From positions 1 through 34,167 of the IMG/VR virus record IMGVR_UViG_3300035670_000774: a stretch of 34,167 nt of DNA; one strand, given 5' to 3'. Below, in pieces: positions 8,342 through 15,787 of this stretch (position 1 is its first letter; every line of letters begins with the position of its first letter). The DNA comes from a virus. Below the pieces are notes generated by a model. It made no database searches, was not told the DNA's origin, and saw only the letters and a program-made list of their open reading frames with translations. A program made the position numbers and the translations under genes.

Positions 8342-8896
8342 TTATCGCCAGGAAGGTCCCTCAATCCAAGAAACGAGAGCCTTTCTTTCGCCCTTTGTAA
8401 CTGGAGTCACTCTATGAATAAGATAAGATGGGAACACTATAACAGTGCCTTTCTGTCTCATCATTTCTGCATTTTCAGAGGAAATATCTTTAAATTCTAA
8501 ATTCCCACCCTCATACTCGTCTGGATTTGTTAATTGAATGCTGATTGATAATTTTCGTTGACATGGATGCCATCTCCAGTCAATATCATGATGCCAAACG
8601 TAATGTCCACCCTCTTCATATTTCGTCACAGAGGCTTCTCTAGGAAAAATTAAATCAAACCCATAAGCCACATTAACTGAGTTGGCAATATGCATTAACA
8701 TATTACCTAACCATGCATTTGCAGGTACATCTAAATTTGCAAGTTCGCAAATTCTTTTTTCACTAAAATTGTTTTTATGAATTTCGTTTGAGTCTACTAT
8801 CAATCCAGGGACATAAGGATTTTGCTCAGCGACGCTCAATATTTTTTCAATTACATCATCGCTAAGATAGCGATTTAATACGCTGACCTTGCTCAT
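8342..8896 (-). CDS. 2-oxoglutarate/Fe(II)-dependent oxygenase, prolyl/lysyl hydroxylase type
   Basis: This 184-aa soluble enzyme has the complete double-stranded beta-helix signature: the HxD iron ligands H102 and D104 in HYVWHHDIDW, the distal H161 in FPSYLIHRVTPV, and R171 in KGERKALVSW, which should bind the 2-oxoglutarate carboxylate. The LSISIQLTNPDEYEGGNLEF strand block is typical of PKHD/P4H-like hydroxylases. It would couple oxygen and 2-oxoglutarate to hydroxylation of an unknown substrate. It is the last gene of a six-gene cassette, starting on an ATGA overlap, and lies next to the collagen-like fibre genes. The second oxygenase at 9673-10278 shares its C-terminal half closely. Fold and chemistry are well supported; the substrate is unknown. 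Confidence 0.93.
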   Translation of the reverse strand: MSKVSVLNRYLSDDVIEKILSVAEQNPYVPGLIVDSNEIHKNNFSEKRICELANLDVPANAWLGNMLMHIANSVNVAYGFDLIFPREASVTKYEEGGHYVWHHDIDWRWHPCQRKLSISIQLTNPDEYEGGNLEFKDISSENAEMMRQKGTVIVFPSYLIHRVTPVTKGERKALVSWIEGPSWR

Positions 8897-9231
8897 AAAC
8901 CACTATTAGATGTCTCATAGTCCTCAGAAGAATGCCAAGGATTTCTGTATTCATGCCCTGCTGAGAATTGATTCGCTACTGCAGCTTCTATCGCAACAAC
9001 GTCTAAAACAGATTTAACCCATTCTAAGACTTGATCTTCAGTTAAGGAATTATAGTCTGTGAATGTGTTGTCAGATGGCGGAGAGAGTCTGACAAATGCT
9101 GACAAATCTCTCTTCACGCCATCTTTTGTAGCGACAACTTTCCATTGAACGTCACGCACAACGTTTTGCAAATTGCCAGAAGTTGGCAATGTTTGCATTG
9201 ATACAATGGACCACTTATAGGTGATAGACAT
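8893..9231 (-). CDS. Conserved phage protein of unknown function (DUF7936-like)
   Basis: This 112-aa protein reads MSITYKWSIVSMQTLPTSGN, then LQNVVRDVQWKVVATKDG, a short Pro/Ser segment, and LTEDQVLEWVKSVL. The pattern of an N-terminal beta-sandwich strand set (TYKW, DVQWKVVAT) plus a helix that starts LTEDQVLEW is that of a small protein common in T4-like phage structural regions, which I recall under DUF7936. Its role is not known. It overlaps the preceding gene (TAATG) and the following oxygenase (ATGA), so it is translated as part of the cassette. No signal peptide or membrane segment is visible. Confidence 0.8.
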   Translation of the reverse strand: MSITYKWSIVSMQTLPTSGNLQNVVRDVQWKVVATKDGVKRDLSAFVRLSPPSDNTFTDYNSLTEDQVLEWVKSVLDVVAIEAAVANQFSAGHEYRNPWHSSEDYETSNSGL

Positions 9232-9431
9232 TATTCAGCTGCTGGAACGTCTTCAACTCTGATTCCAGGCATTGCTTCTGGTGCTGCAGCCTGTTGTGCT
9301 TGGACCTGAGGAATTACTTGCATGCGAATCTTTTCGATAGTTCCAATCGAAGCCTTCGCAGGAAGTTCGCCAAGACCAGCAAGAATTGTGTTAATTTCGT
9401 CGATCGTCAATTCAAGTGTTAATTTGTTCAT
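9231..9431 (-). CDS. Small conserved phage protein of unknown function
   Basis: This 66-aa protein begins MNKLTLELTIDEINTILAGL and GELPAKASIGTIEKI, followed by an Ala/Gln-rich tail. The pattern of a beta strand, a helix with a GLGELP turn and a second helix is common among tiny phage proteins, but I know no function. I chose ATG 9431 because GGAGAA lies 6-7 bases upstream. A longer reading from TTG at 9443 would place its start inside that ribosome-binding site and is unlikely. The stop overlaps the next start (TAATG). Confidence 0.75.
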   Translation of the reverse strand: MNKLTLELTIDEINTILAGLGELPAKASIGTIEKIRMQVIPQVQAQQAAAPEAMPGIRVEDVPAAE

Positions 9432-9473
9432 AAAATTCTCCAAAACGTTAAAGGTTTATATAGGCGACTGCAG

Positions 9474-9668
9474 TTACAGCCATTTTCTCAACGGACATCC
9501 ATGTTTTTTTGGATGATTAATTCTCGGAACAAGTGGACATCCACAAGCTCCGCAAAACTTTTTTTGTGATCCTTCTGTTTCAATTAATTGATAGTGTTCA
9601 CAACTTTTACAAATTTCTAGCCTTCTTAATTCTTCTGGATCAACAGGATACGTTCTTTTTTCTGACAT
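9474..9668 (-). CDS. Small zinc-ribbon protein (DUF6171-like)
   Basis: This 64-aa protein, from ATG 9668, has six cysteines: CKSC (C20, C23), CGACGC (C39, C42, C44) and C58 in GCPLRKW. Two CxxC knuckles followed by CPLxKW match a small phage zinc-ribbon family that I recall as DUF6171. It probably binds one zinc ion; whether it contacts DNA, protein or another enzyme is unknown. The start lies 5 bases after the oxygenase stop (TAGAATAATG), so it is probably translated by coupling. An ATG further upstream (9704) would lie inside the oxygenase gene and has no supporting site. Confidence 0.8.
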   Translation of the reverse strand: MSEKRTYPVDPEELRRLEICKSCEHYQLIETEGSQKKFCGACGCPLVPRINHPKKHGCPLRKWL

Positions 9669-9672
9669 TATT

Positions 9673-10278
9673 CTATCTAAATTTTGGTCCGCCAATCCAA
9701 ACAACTAATGATCTTCGAGTACCTCTAGTCACTGGTGTTACTCTATGCATAATATAACTTGGGAAAGCATAGACTAATCCTCTTTCTTTCTTAGCAACAA
9801 ATGTATCAGCAGATGTAAAAAACTCTAAATCTCCACCATCATATTCACTGGGATCAGATAATTGTAATACTAATGACAATTTTCTTGGCGCTAAATTAAA
9901 TCCACCTTTATCCATGTGCCAAGTATAATGATCGCCTTCTGGTCGATACACTGTATACTGAAAGTCCTCTACAAATCCGAACAAATCGAAATTAAAAAAT
10001 TGCCCGTTTAATTGTCTTCCAATATACGCCATTATGTCATAGATAAACTCAGTTTTATTATTTAGTGTGATCCAAGAAATTTCAGACTTTCGTATCTTTT
10101 CTATATTATTATTACCATTACCTTGCGAGTCCATAACACTCGCTTCCATCTTCACTAATTCTTCACCGATTTGAACTATGTCATTTAATTGTTTTTCGCT
10201 GAATCCTTTTTCCCAGTTAGCAATATTTGTTTCACGACAAGCAACATCTGGTGATGGCGCAAATTTATAGATAGACAT
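9673..10278 (-). CDS. Second 2-oxoglutarate/Fe(II)-dependent oxygenase
   Basis: From ATG 10278 this is 201 aa. Iron ligands are H121 and D123 in HYTWHMDKGG and H178 in FPSYIMHRVTPVTRG; R188 in RGTRRSLVVW should bind 2-oxoglutarate. The LSLVLQLSDPSEYDGGDLEF block and the C-terminal WIGGPKFR parallel the oxygenase at 8342-8896 (LSISIQLTNPDEYEGGNLEF, WIEGPSWR), so they are paralogues. The N-terminal 100 residues differ, which suggests different substrates. The start overlaps the previous stop (TAATG) and GGAG lies 9 bases upstream; a TTG at 10293 would sit on that site and is rejected. The catalytic fold is firm and the substrate unknown. Confidence 0.93.
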   Translation of the reverse strand: MSIYKFAPSPDVACRETNIANWEKGFSEKQLNDIVQIGEELVKMEASVMDSQGNGNNNIEKIRKSEISWITLNNKTEFIYDIMAYIGRQLNGQFFNFDLFGFVEDFQYTVYRPEGDHYTWHMDKGGFNLAPRKLSLVLQLSDPSEYDGGDLEFFTSADTFVAKKERGLVYAFPSYIMHRVTPVTRGTRRSLVVWIGGPKFR

Positions 10279-11006
10279 TATTTTCTGCTCCAAATTTTAT
10301 TGCGATATACGCTTTCGTGCACGCTTCTAATTCTTCTTGTTTTGCTCAGATCATCATGATCTTTTTTCTCGAACTTTCGTATCTTTTCTTGAGTCAAAAT
10401 TGCATCACGTCTAATTGGTATTGCTTGAATGAGAGGAGTTCCAGCCTCAACAATGCCTGTGTAATTGGTTTCATTGAAGAAAAATGGGAAATTTATAAAC
10501 TCAAAATAGCCATCGCAATCAACAAATCCAGATAGACAAGTGAAGCGAGAATCTTGTCTGTTTAATGGTGGAACGAATAATACAGAATACCCTTCAGGAA
10601 CTTTGATCGCCCACCAATTCATAAACTTCATCGGTGGCTTTGGAGAATTCGGATGAGCATACTTACTAGTAGATATTTGATCATTGCTATGATTTTCAAC
10701 CATAGTGCGCATAAATGACCACTTATATTCTATTCCGCTTCCGTCTCCATTAGTTGTAAATTCTACATCACCAGCAAGTGGAATAATCCAGCCAACTGTC
10801 ATCGCATCAAGAAATGGTGCGCATCGTTTGATGGTACTGTTTTCAATTTTATTTTCGCGATTTATTTTTGGAGGCAGAGCCTTAAACCACTCAGGCATAA
10901 ATTTTCTTGCTGGATATGGTTCTGGAATAATTCCATAGTCCTCTTCATAGCACAAGAATTCTATCTCTGGAGTTTTTATCGCAGACTTTAATTTGTCAAA
11001 GAACAT
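10278..11006 (-). CDS. Conserved phage protein of unknown function, beta-rich, first gene of the oxygenase cassette
   Basis: This 242-aa protein has an N-terminal segment YGIIPEPYPARKFMPEWFKA, then AMTVGWIIPLAGDVEF, a central VPEGYSVLFVPPLNR, FTCLSGFVDCDGYFEFINFP and GIVEAGTPLIQAIPIRRDA, and a basic C-terminus. I recall similar proteins in other T4-like phages and a more distant similarity to DUF6065-type sequences. The order GxxD...N...GTPLxQxIP recalls the jelly-roll of dUTPase-like proteins, but no dUTPase catalytic motif is convincing. It is the first gene behind a sigma70-like promoter and has GGAGAA 5 bases before the ATG. I give it no function. Confidence 0.82.
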   Translation of the reverse strand: MFFDKLKSAIKTPEIEFLCYEEDYGIIPEPYPARKFMPEWFKALPPKINRENKIENSTIKRCAPFLDAMTVGWIIPLAGDVEFTTNGDGSGIEYKWSFMRTMVENHSNDQISTSKYAHPNSPKPPMKFMNWWAIKVPEGYSVLFVPPLNRQDSRFTCLSGFVDCDGYFEFINFPFFFNETNYTGIVEAGTPLIQAIPIRRDAILTQEKIRKFEKKDHDDLSKTRRIRSVHESVYRNKIWSRK

Positions 11007-11027
11007 AATTTCTCCAAATAATCTATT

Positions 11028-11056
11028 ATCATATCTAAAATAATTGTCAAAGTCAA
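11028..11056 (-). promoter_or_regulatory. Sigma70-like promoter for the oxygenase cassette
   Basis: In the 52-base gap after the 847-aa adhesin gene, the transcribed strand shows TTGACT (11056-11051), a 17-base spacer and TATGAT (11033-11028). Each hexamer is one base from the sigma70 consensus and the spacer is optimal. Transcription would start near 11021, leaving a leader of about 15 bases that contains GGAGA before the ATG at 11006. Promoters of this type in T4-like phages are early, so the cassette may be expressed apart from the late genes around it. Confidence 0.5.
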
Positions 11057-11058
11057 AC

Positions 11059-13602
11059 TTATTGGTTCTTCCAAGAAATTGTTACAGTTCCACCTGCAGC
11101 GCCAGTTCCAATAGTTACTGAAGAAGTTACACCAACAGATTTAGTTTTAGCCATTATTCTTGTAGCATTTGTTGTGCTGGCAACTGATCCCGCATTTCCA
11201 GCACCACCATTGGTGGCACCAGTTCCGTTTGCTCCAGGATTTCCGTTGCTTCCAACGTTGCCAGCTGCACCACTGCCTCCTGCATTTCCTGGTGCTCCTG
11301 CAGATCCAGGATTTCCTGCTGTAGCACCTGTGCCGTTGGCTCCGGAGTTTCCTGGATTACCACTAGCACCAGCATTTCCTGGCGATCCGTTAGAACCCGC
11401 ATTAGCGCCTGTTCCTGATGCCCCAGTATTGCCTGGATTTCCATTAGCACCAGCATTTCCTGGTGAACCAGCACCACCTGAATTTGCTCCAGTACCATTG
11501 CTTCCTGTATTGCCATTTGCTCCTGGATTTCCGTTGGCACCTGCGCCTCCAGCATTTCCTGGTGAACCAGCTGATCCGCTATTCGCGCCAGTTCCATTTG
11601 CTCCAGAATTTCCAGAAGGACCTGCGCCTCCAGGATTACCAGCACTACCAGCTGATCCTGGAGCATTGCCTACACTTCCACCAGCACCACCTGCGCCACC
11701 ATTTCCACCGCTAGGATTTCCTCCTGCATTTCCTGCCCCACCATCTCCACCTGGACCAGTAAATTCAAAATATCCGAAATCTGGATCATATACAGCACAA
11801 TAAGCAGCACCACCGCCGCCACCGCCGCCACCGCCGCCGCCACCTCCTGGCGTTCCAGCGTTTCCTGTACCTCCTGGATTTCCAGCATTTCCTCTCGGAC
11901 CACCAGCACCACCATTACCTGCGGCACCATTTGTTCCTGAATTTCCTGGTGTTCCAGAATTGCCTATGCCACCAGAATTTCCTGCGTTACCTCTTGCTCC
12001 ACCAGCGCCACCAGTGCCGTTGTTTCCTGGATTTCCAGCGTTACCTGCTGCTCCTGGATTACCCGCATTTCCTCTAGCACCGCCAGCACCACCATTACCA
12101 TTAGTTCCTGGATTGCCAGCATTACCAGTGCCGCCAGCGTTACCTGCTGCTCCACCATTACCACCAGCGCCGCCAGCACCTCCGTTTCCTGCAGCGCCAT
12201 TGTTTCCACTATTTCCTGGGCTTCCTGCGTTACCTGTAGCACCAGCGTTACCAGCAGCGCCCGCAGTTCCGCCATTGCCACCAGCACCACCTGGCAACGA
12301 TACTGTTGTAAATGTTACGCTCGTGCCTTGTGCAACTGTAGTAGCATTTCCTGTGTTGCCCGCTGTTCCTGGATTTCCTGCTGCTCCAGAGTTTCCTGGT
12401 GAGCCTCCTGTTCCTGGATTGCCTGCAGTTGCTCCTGTACCAGCATTTCCTGCAGCACCCGTATTACCTGATGCGCCTGGATTACCGTTTGCTCCATTAT
12501 TGCCACCTGCCCCTGGATTTCCACCAGTTGCTCCTGATCCACTGTTTCCTGTGTTGCCTGGATTTCCGTTAGCACCTGCACCTCCAGGTGAACCATTAGA
12601 TCCTGCCGTTGCTCCCGTTCCGTTGCTACCAGTATTGCCTGGATTTCCGTTAGCACCAGCATTGCCAGGAGAACCAGCTGATCCTGGATTTCCGCCAGTA
12701 GCGCCTGTTCCTGCGCTTCCCGCCGCACCTGTGTTTCCTGGATTTCCATTAGCACCAGCACCACCTGATGAACCAGGAAATCCTACTGCACCAAATCCAC
12801 CATTGCCACCAAATCCACCATTTTGACCATAGGTCACTAAGAATGCGAATGGTATAAATGAATCACAATATGCACCTTCGCCGCCACCGCCGCGACCATA
12901 ATTCCCGCCAGTTCCATATGTGGGAGCAGGTCCGCCATATCCATTACCATTTACACCAGCGTTACCATTATTTCCTATAGCAGCTGGTTGATTAAATCCT
13001 GTACCGCCATTGCCTCCAGGCGCGCCTGTTCCACCATTAGCACCTGCACCTCCAGGACCCCCTGCTCCATTATTTCCTGGGTTTCCGGAATTTCCTTGCG
13101 CTCCAGGATTTCCTGAGTTTCCTGCTGAACCGCCATTTCCTCTAGCACCACCAGCGCCCCCAGTTCCATTATTGCCTGGATTGCCCGAGTTACCTATGCC
13201 ACCAGAATTTCCTGCGTTACCTCTTGCTCCACCAGCGCCACCAGCACCATTATTTCCTGGATTACCAGCATTTCCTTGTCCTCCAGGATTTCCTGCTCCT
13301 CCGCCATTTCCTCTAGCACCACCTACTCCATTATTTCCTGGATTGCCTGCTGCTCCTGTGTTACCCTGAGCACCTGGATTTCCTGAGTTCCCAGCAGCAC
13401 CGCCGTTTCCTCTAGCACCGCCAGCACCACCTACTCCATTATTACCAGCATTTCCTGGATTTCCAGTATTACCTCGACCACCACGACCACTGATTGTAAT
13501 ATTTCTAACACCAAAAGGAATAGTCCAAGTAGCACTAGCATTGAATGTAATGCTGCCTGCTTTTACGCGAGTTCTTCGTAGTGTGGTTATCGCTAAAGGC
13601 AT
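11059..13602 (-). CDS. Glycine/asparagine-rich collagen-like tail adhesin
   Basis: This 847-aa protein starts with a short beta head, [20 protein letters not shown] then [15 protein letters not shown], typical of phage glycine-rich receptor-binding proteins. From about residue 40 it is almost entirely GxxG repeats, chiefly [16 protein letters not shown] and GNAGNxG. A run of 13 glycines falls near residue 590. Three non-repeat insertions break the tract: [16 protein letters not shown] (about 240), [16 protein letters not shown] (about 425) and [17 protein letters not shown] (about 600). It ends [18 protein letters not shown]. The design resembles gp38-type adhesins, in which glycine-rich packing strands display variable loops. 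It is the last gene of the fibre array and lacks a strong ribosome-binding site. Confidence 0.85.
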   Translation of the reverse strand: MPLAITTLRRTRVKAGSITFNASATWTIPFGVRNITISGRGGRGNTGNPGNAGNNGVGGAGGARGNGGAAGNSGNPGAQGNTGAAGNPGNNGVGGARGNGGGAGNPGGQGNAGNPGNNGAGGAGGARGNAGNSGGIGNSGNPGNNGTGGAGGARGNGGSAGNSGNPGAQGNSGNPGNNGAGGPGGAGANGGTGAPGGNGGTGFNQPAAIGNNGNAGVNGNGYGGPAPTYGTGGNYGRGGGGEGAYCDSFIPFAFLVTYGQNGGFGGNGGFGAVGFPGSSGGAGANGNPGNTGAAGSAGTGATGGNPGSAGSPGNAGANGNPGNTGSNGTGATAGSNGSPGGAGANGNPGNTGNSGSGATGGNPGAGGNNGANGNPGASGNTGAAGNAGTGATAGNPGTGGSPGNSGAAGNPGTAGNTGNATTVAQGTSVTFTTVSLPGGAGGNGGTAGAAGNAGATGNAGSPGNSGNNGAAGNGGAGGAGGNGGAAGNAGGTGNAGNPGTNGNGGAGGARGNAGNPGAAGNAGNPGNNGTGGAGGARGNAGNSGGIGNSGTPGNSGTNGAAGNGGAGGPRGNAGNPGGTGNAGTPGGGGGGGGGGGGGAAYCAVYDPDFGYFEFTGPGGDGGAGNAGGNPSGGNGGAGGAGGSVGNAPGSAGSAGNPGGAGPSGNSGANGTGANSGSAGSPGNAGGAGANGNPGANGNTGSNGTGANSGGAGSPGNAGANGNPGNTGASGTGANAGSNGSPGNAGASGNPGNSGANGTGATAGNPGSAGAPGNAGGSGAAGNVGSNGNPGANGTGATNGGAGNAGSVASTTNATRIMAKTKSVGVTSSVTIGTGAAGGTVTISWKNQ
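11809..11848 (-). repeat. GGN trinucleotide run encoding 13 consecutive glycines
   Basis: A run of CCN triplets on the plus strand encodes 13 glycines in a row, directly before the [10 protein letters not shown] loop of the 847-aa adhesin. Gain or loss of units would keep the frame, so the length can vary without breaking the gene. Confidence 0.8.
11963..12014 (-). repeat. 52-bp perfect direct repeat, copy 1
   Basis: An identical 52-bp sequence occurs at 13193-13244, 1230 bp (410 codons) away and in the same frame. It encodes the [14 protein letters not shown]-type segment of the adhesin. Confidence 0.85.
13193..13244 (-). repeat. 52-bp perfect direct repeat, copy 2
   Basis: This is the partner of 11963-12014. 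Recombination between the two would delete 410 codons in frame, including the loops near residues 240 and 425. Confidence 0.85.
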
Positions 13603-13603
13603 T

Positions 13604-13954
13604 TTAGGTTACAGGGATAACAACCTTGTCTAAATTTAACATTAATTGAGAACCTTGCAGTTCAGTTAATCCTTCAGCAACGTTTGTCATAACATCATCG
13701 TTATCATAAACACATTCCCAGTGAACAATTGGCATTTTTGTAAACGTTTTTTGAAATTGTTGCGTTCCATCAAAAAAGTTCCATGTTCCTAGGGGATTAA
13801 ACACATTATGAATTTCTTCGCCATCGCGCCAATTTAAATGCGTAAATGGAACATTATTGTCTTTTAAAAGTTTTAATGCGTTGTAACATTCTGCAGCATC
13901 TTCAGTTAGAGCTGTATACAAAGTAATTTTCTTAATTTTAACTAAATTAGCCAT
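13604..13954 (-). CDS. Glutaredoxin-fold-like protein lacking a CxxC motif
   Basis: This 116-aa protein begins [20 protein letters not shown] and continues [20 protein letters not shown], which reads like the first strand, helix and second strand of a glutaredoxin. [15 protein letters not shown] sits where the cis-proline loop and next strand would be. The active-site CxxC is absent: the cysteine at about residue 23 is single. The fold is therefore an inference from pattern and a redox role is unlikely. AGGAGG lies 10 bases before the ATG, the strongest ribosome-binding site here. It lies between two adhesin genes, so a role in fibre assembly is possible but unproven. Confidence 0.72.
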   Translation of the reverse strand: MANLVKIKKITLYTALTEDAAECYNALKLLKDNNVPFTHLNWRDGEEIHNVFNPLGTWNFFDGTQQFQKTFTKMPIVHWECVYDNDDVMTNVAEGLTELQGSQLMLNLDKVVIPVT

Positions 13955-13970
13955 TTTAAAATAACCTCCT

Positions 13971-14372
13971 TTATTTTCCTAAATTGGCTAACGCATGTGT
14001 TGCATAATACGTCTCGCCACCATCAAACGTCATTAATGTTATAACATCAGCATGATTTGGTTTTGTTGCAAGAACTGCAACTTCACCGTATGACCAGTAA
14101 ACATTTTCTGGAAATATAATTTTACGCATTCCAATAGAATCTTGTTTTAAAACTAAAGTGCAAGAATAACTGTATTTTGGATCAGGTAAATTATCGAATA
14201 CAATATTTATTAAATTGTTCTGCAATTTGACTATGAATATATTGGACTCATTTAAGTTTAAAACTTGAATATTTTTAGTTGCATTTACAGTCACAACCTT
14301 TTCTTTATAGGACTTTAAAATACCACTAAAAACCTCAGATTTTTCATTTTTAATTGGAACTACATTGGACAT
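13971..14372 (-). CDS. Free-standing copy of a fibre C-terminal domain
   Basis: Residues from about 40 to 133 of this 133-aa protein parallel the C-terminal domain of the fibre at 14386-15786: FPENVYWSYGEVAVLATKPN against FANTVYWSNGEVPTLSSGIA, and ADVITLMTFDGGETYYATHA against ADIITLMTVNGGSTFFGAHA. The first 40 residues are different and polar. It is preceded by AAGGAGGA and lies directly after the fibre gene. It may be a separate tip subunit, or a decoy or chaperone of that domain. The homology is visible; the role is inferred. Confidence 0.85.
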   Translation of the reverse strand: MSNVVPIKNEKSEVFSGILKSYKEKVVTVNATKNIQVLNLNESNIFIVKLQNNLINIVFDNLPDPKYSYSCTLVLKQDSIGMRKIIFPENVYWSYGEVAVLATKPNHADVITLMTFDGGETYYATHALANLGK

Positions 14373-14385
14373 TATCTATTCCTCC

Positions 14386-15786
14386 TTAACCCACATTAGC
14401 CATAGCGTGGGCGCCAAAAAATGTTGAACCACCGTTAACTGTCATAAGAGTAATTATATCAGCTTTGTTAGCAATACCAGAAGATAGCGTAGGAACCTCG
14501 CCGTTAGACCAGTAAACTGTATTAGCAAAAGTTACTGTGTTAGCAGCTGTTCCTGGTTGTCTGATAATTAATGTAATACCAAACGAGTTTCCAGAAATAG
14601 GCGCATTCGTAAAAGTTATAGCAGTGCTAGAAAATCTAGCGGTAAGATCAAACACATTTGATCCTGTTAAATTGCCTGTATATGTACTAGCAGTCAAAGT
14701 TGCTGTGGTGATTCTTTCTTGGAAAGTATTTGAAAACAACGATCCGTTGACATGAAAGTGAAATTGCGGGCTGGTAGTTTTAACGCCAATATTGCCTGCT
14801 GCTGTAATCGTAACTCTTTCAGTATTATTGGTGCCTAAACTTAAATTTTTATTTTCGTTATTCCATACCCATGCGTTTTCAGATGCATCTATACCGACAT
14901 ATAATCCATCACCAGTTCCTGTACCGCTGTCGCTATTTTGAAATAAAAGAACTGCTTCGCCAGTGCTAGAGTTTCTTATTCTTGCTCTGTGTGTTGCTGC
15001 AGCAGAAACAACATCTAATTTAGCCAAAGGACCTGTTGTGCCGATTCCGACTGCATCAGCGCTGGCATCTGTAAATAGCAATGCTGTATCTGTATCACCT
15101 TCAACGCGGAAGTCTATGTTTCCACCATCTTCGTTGAAGATAACACTGCCGCGAACATCAAGTTTAGCATTAGGAGAAGTTGTACCAACGCCAATGTTAC
15201 CATTATGGTCAATAATTACACGCTGAGCCATACCTGCGGCATAAGAAGAAGCAGTTAAGAAATGGATTTTAGTTCCATAACTTCCTGATCCTTGAAACAT
15301 AATTCCAGCTTGTGTTCCAGTACTGGTTGCGTCAGTAGTAATGCCAATAAATCCATCATTACCAGCATTTTGAATTAAGTGAATACCACCATATGCACCA
15401 GTTCCAGTCATTGCTGTTGTAACATTGGTGTAATTGACTTGGAATGTTGTTGTAGGAACAGCAGTTGAACCCAAATTAAATCGAGTCAACGCATTTGAAG
15501 TCATGTTACCAGAGAAACTGACGTTACTTGTTGATGCTCCAACTGTTAACGTTTTTCCTGCGGCTGCTCTTATTGCGCCGTTTTGTTCAAATACAACGTC
15601 TGTTGAATTTACACCGTCGCCAATGTAAACTAAAGCAGAACTATCACCAATGGTTAAATTTCCACCAGAATTTGTGATAGTAAAATTGCCAGTGTTATCC
15701 ATGTCAAGTTTAGCACTCAACACGCTGTTTGAATTGCTAAATTCTACTGTACCATTCGCTGGAGTTATTAATACATTCTTAGGCAT
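14386..15786 (-). CDS. Tail fibre protein with GIGTTSP repeats
   Basis: This 466-aa beta-rich protein begins MPKNVLITPANGTVEFSNSN. It carries several copies of the fibre motif GNIGVGTTSPNAKLDV (about 198), VGIGTTGPLAKLDV (about 247) and GNIGVKTTSPQFHFHV (about 335), a repeat common in trimeric phage fibres where short loops knot the shaft. The last 95 residues form the VYWSNGEVPTL / GGSTFFGAHAMANVG domain that recurs alone in the next gene. There is no S74 domain. It starts one base after the tailspike gene stop, with GGAAGG upstream. Confidence 0.88.
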   Translation of the reverse strand: MPKNVLITPANGTVEFSNSNSVLSAKLDMDNTGNFTITNSGGNLTIGDSSALVYIGDGVNSTDVVFEQNGAIRAAAGKTLTVGASTSNVSFSGNMTSNALTRFNLGSTAVPTTTFQVNYTNVTTAMTGTGAYGGIHLIQNAGNDGFIGITTDATSTGTQAGIMFQGSGSYGTKIHFLTASSYAAGMAQRVIIDHNGNIGVGTTSPNAKLDVRGSVIFNEDGGNIDFRVEGDTDTALLFTDASADAVGIGTTGPLAKLDVVSAAATHRARIRNSSTGEAVLLFQNSDSGTGTGDGLYVGIDASENAWVWNNENKNLSLGTNNTERVTITAAGNIGVKTTSPQFHFHVNGSLFSNTFQERITTATLTASTYTGNLTGSNVFDLTARFSSTAITFTNAPISGNSFGITLIIRQPGTAANTVTFANTVYWSNGEVPTLSSGIANKADIITLMTVNGGSTFFGAHAMANVG

Positions 15787-15787
15787 T

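Noticed and set aside
9431-9443. TTG start for the small protein at 9231, and likewise TTG at 10293 for the second oxygenase
   Set aside because: In both cases the TTG overlaps the GGAG ribosome-binding site of a well-placed downstream ATG.
11960-12826. Long Pro/Ala-rich open frame on the plus strand, with similar ones at 11174-11803 and 13010-13369
   Set aside because: They are antisense readings of GGN-rich repeat DNA. They lack ribosome-binding sites and lie fully inside the 847-aa adhesin gene.
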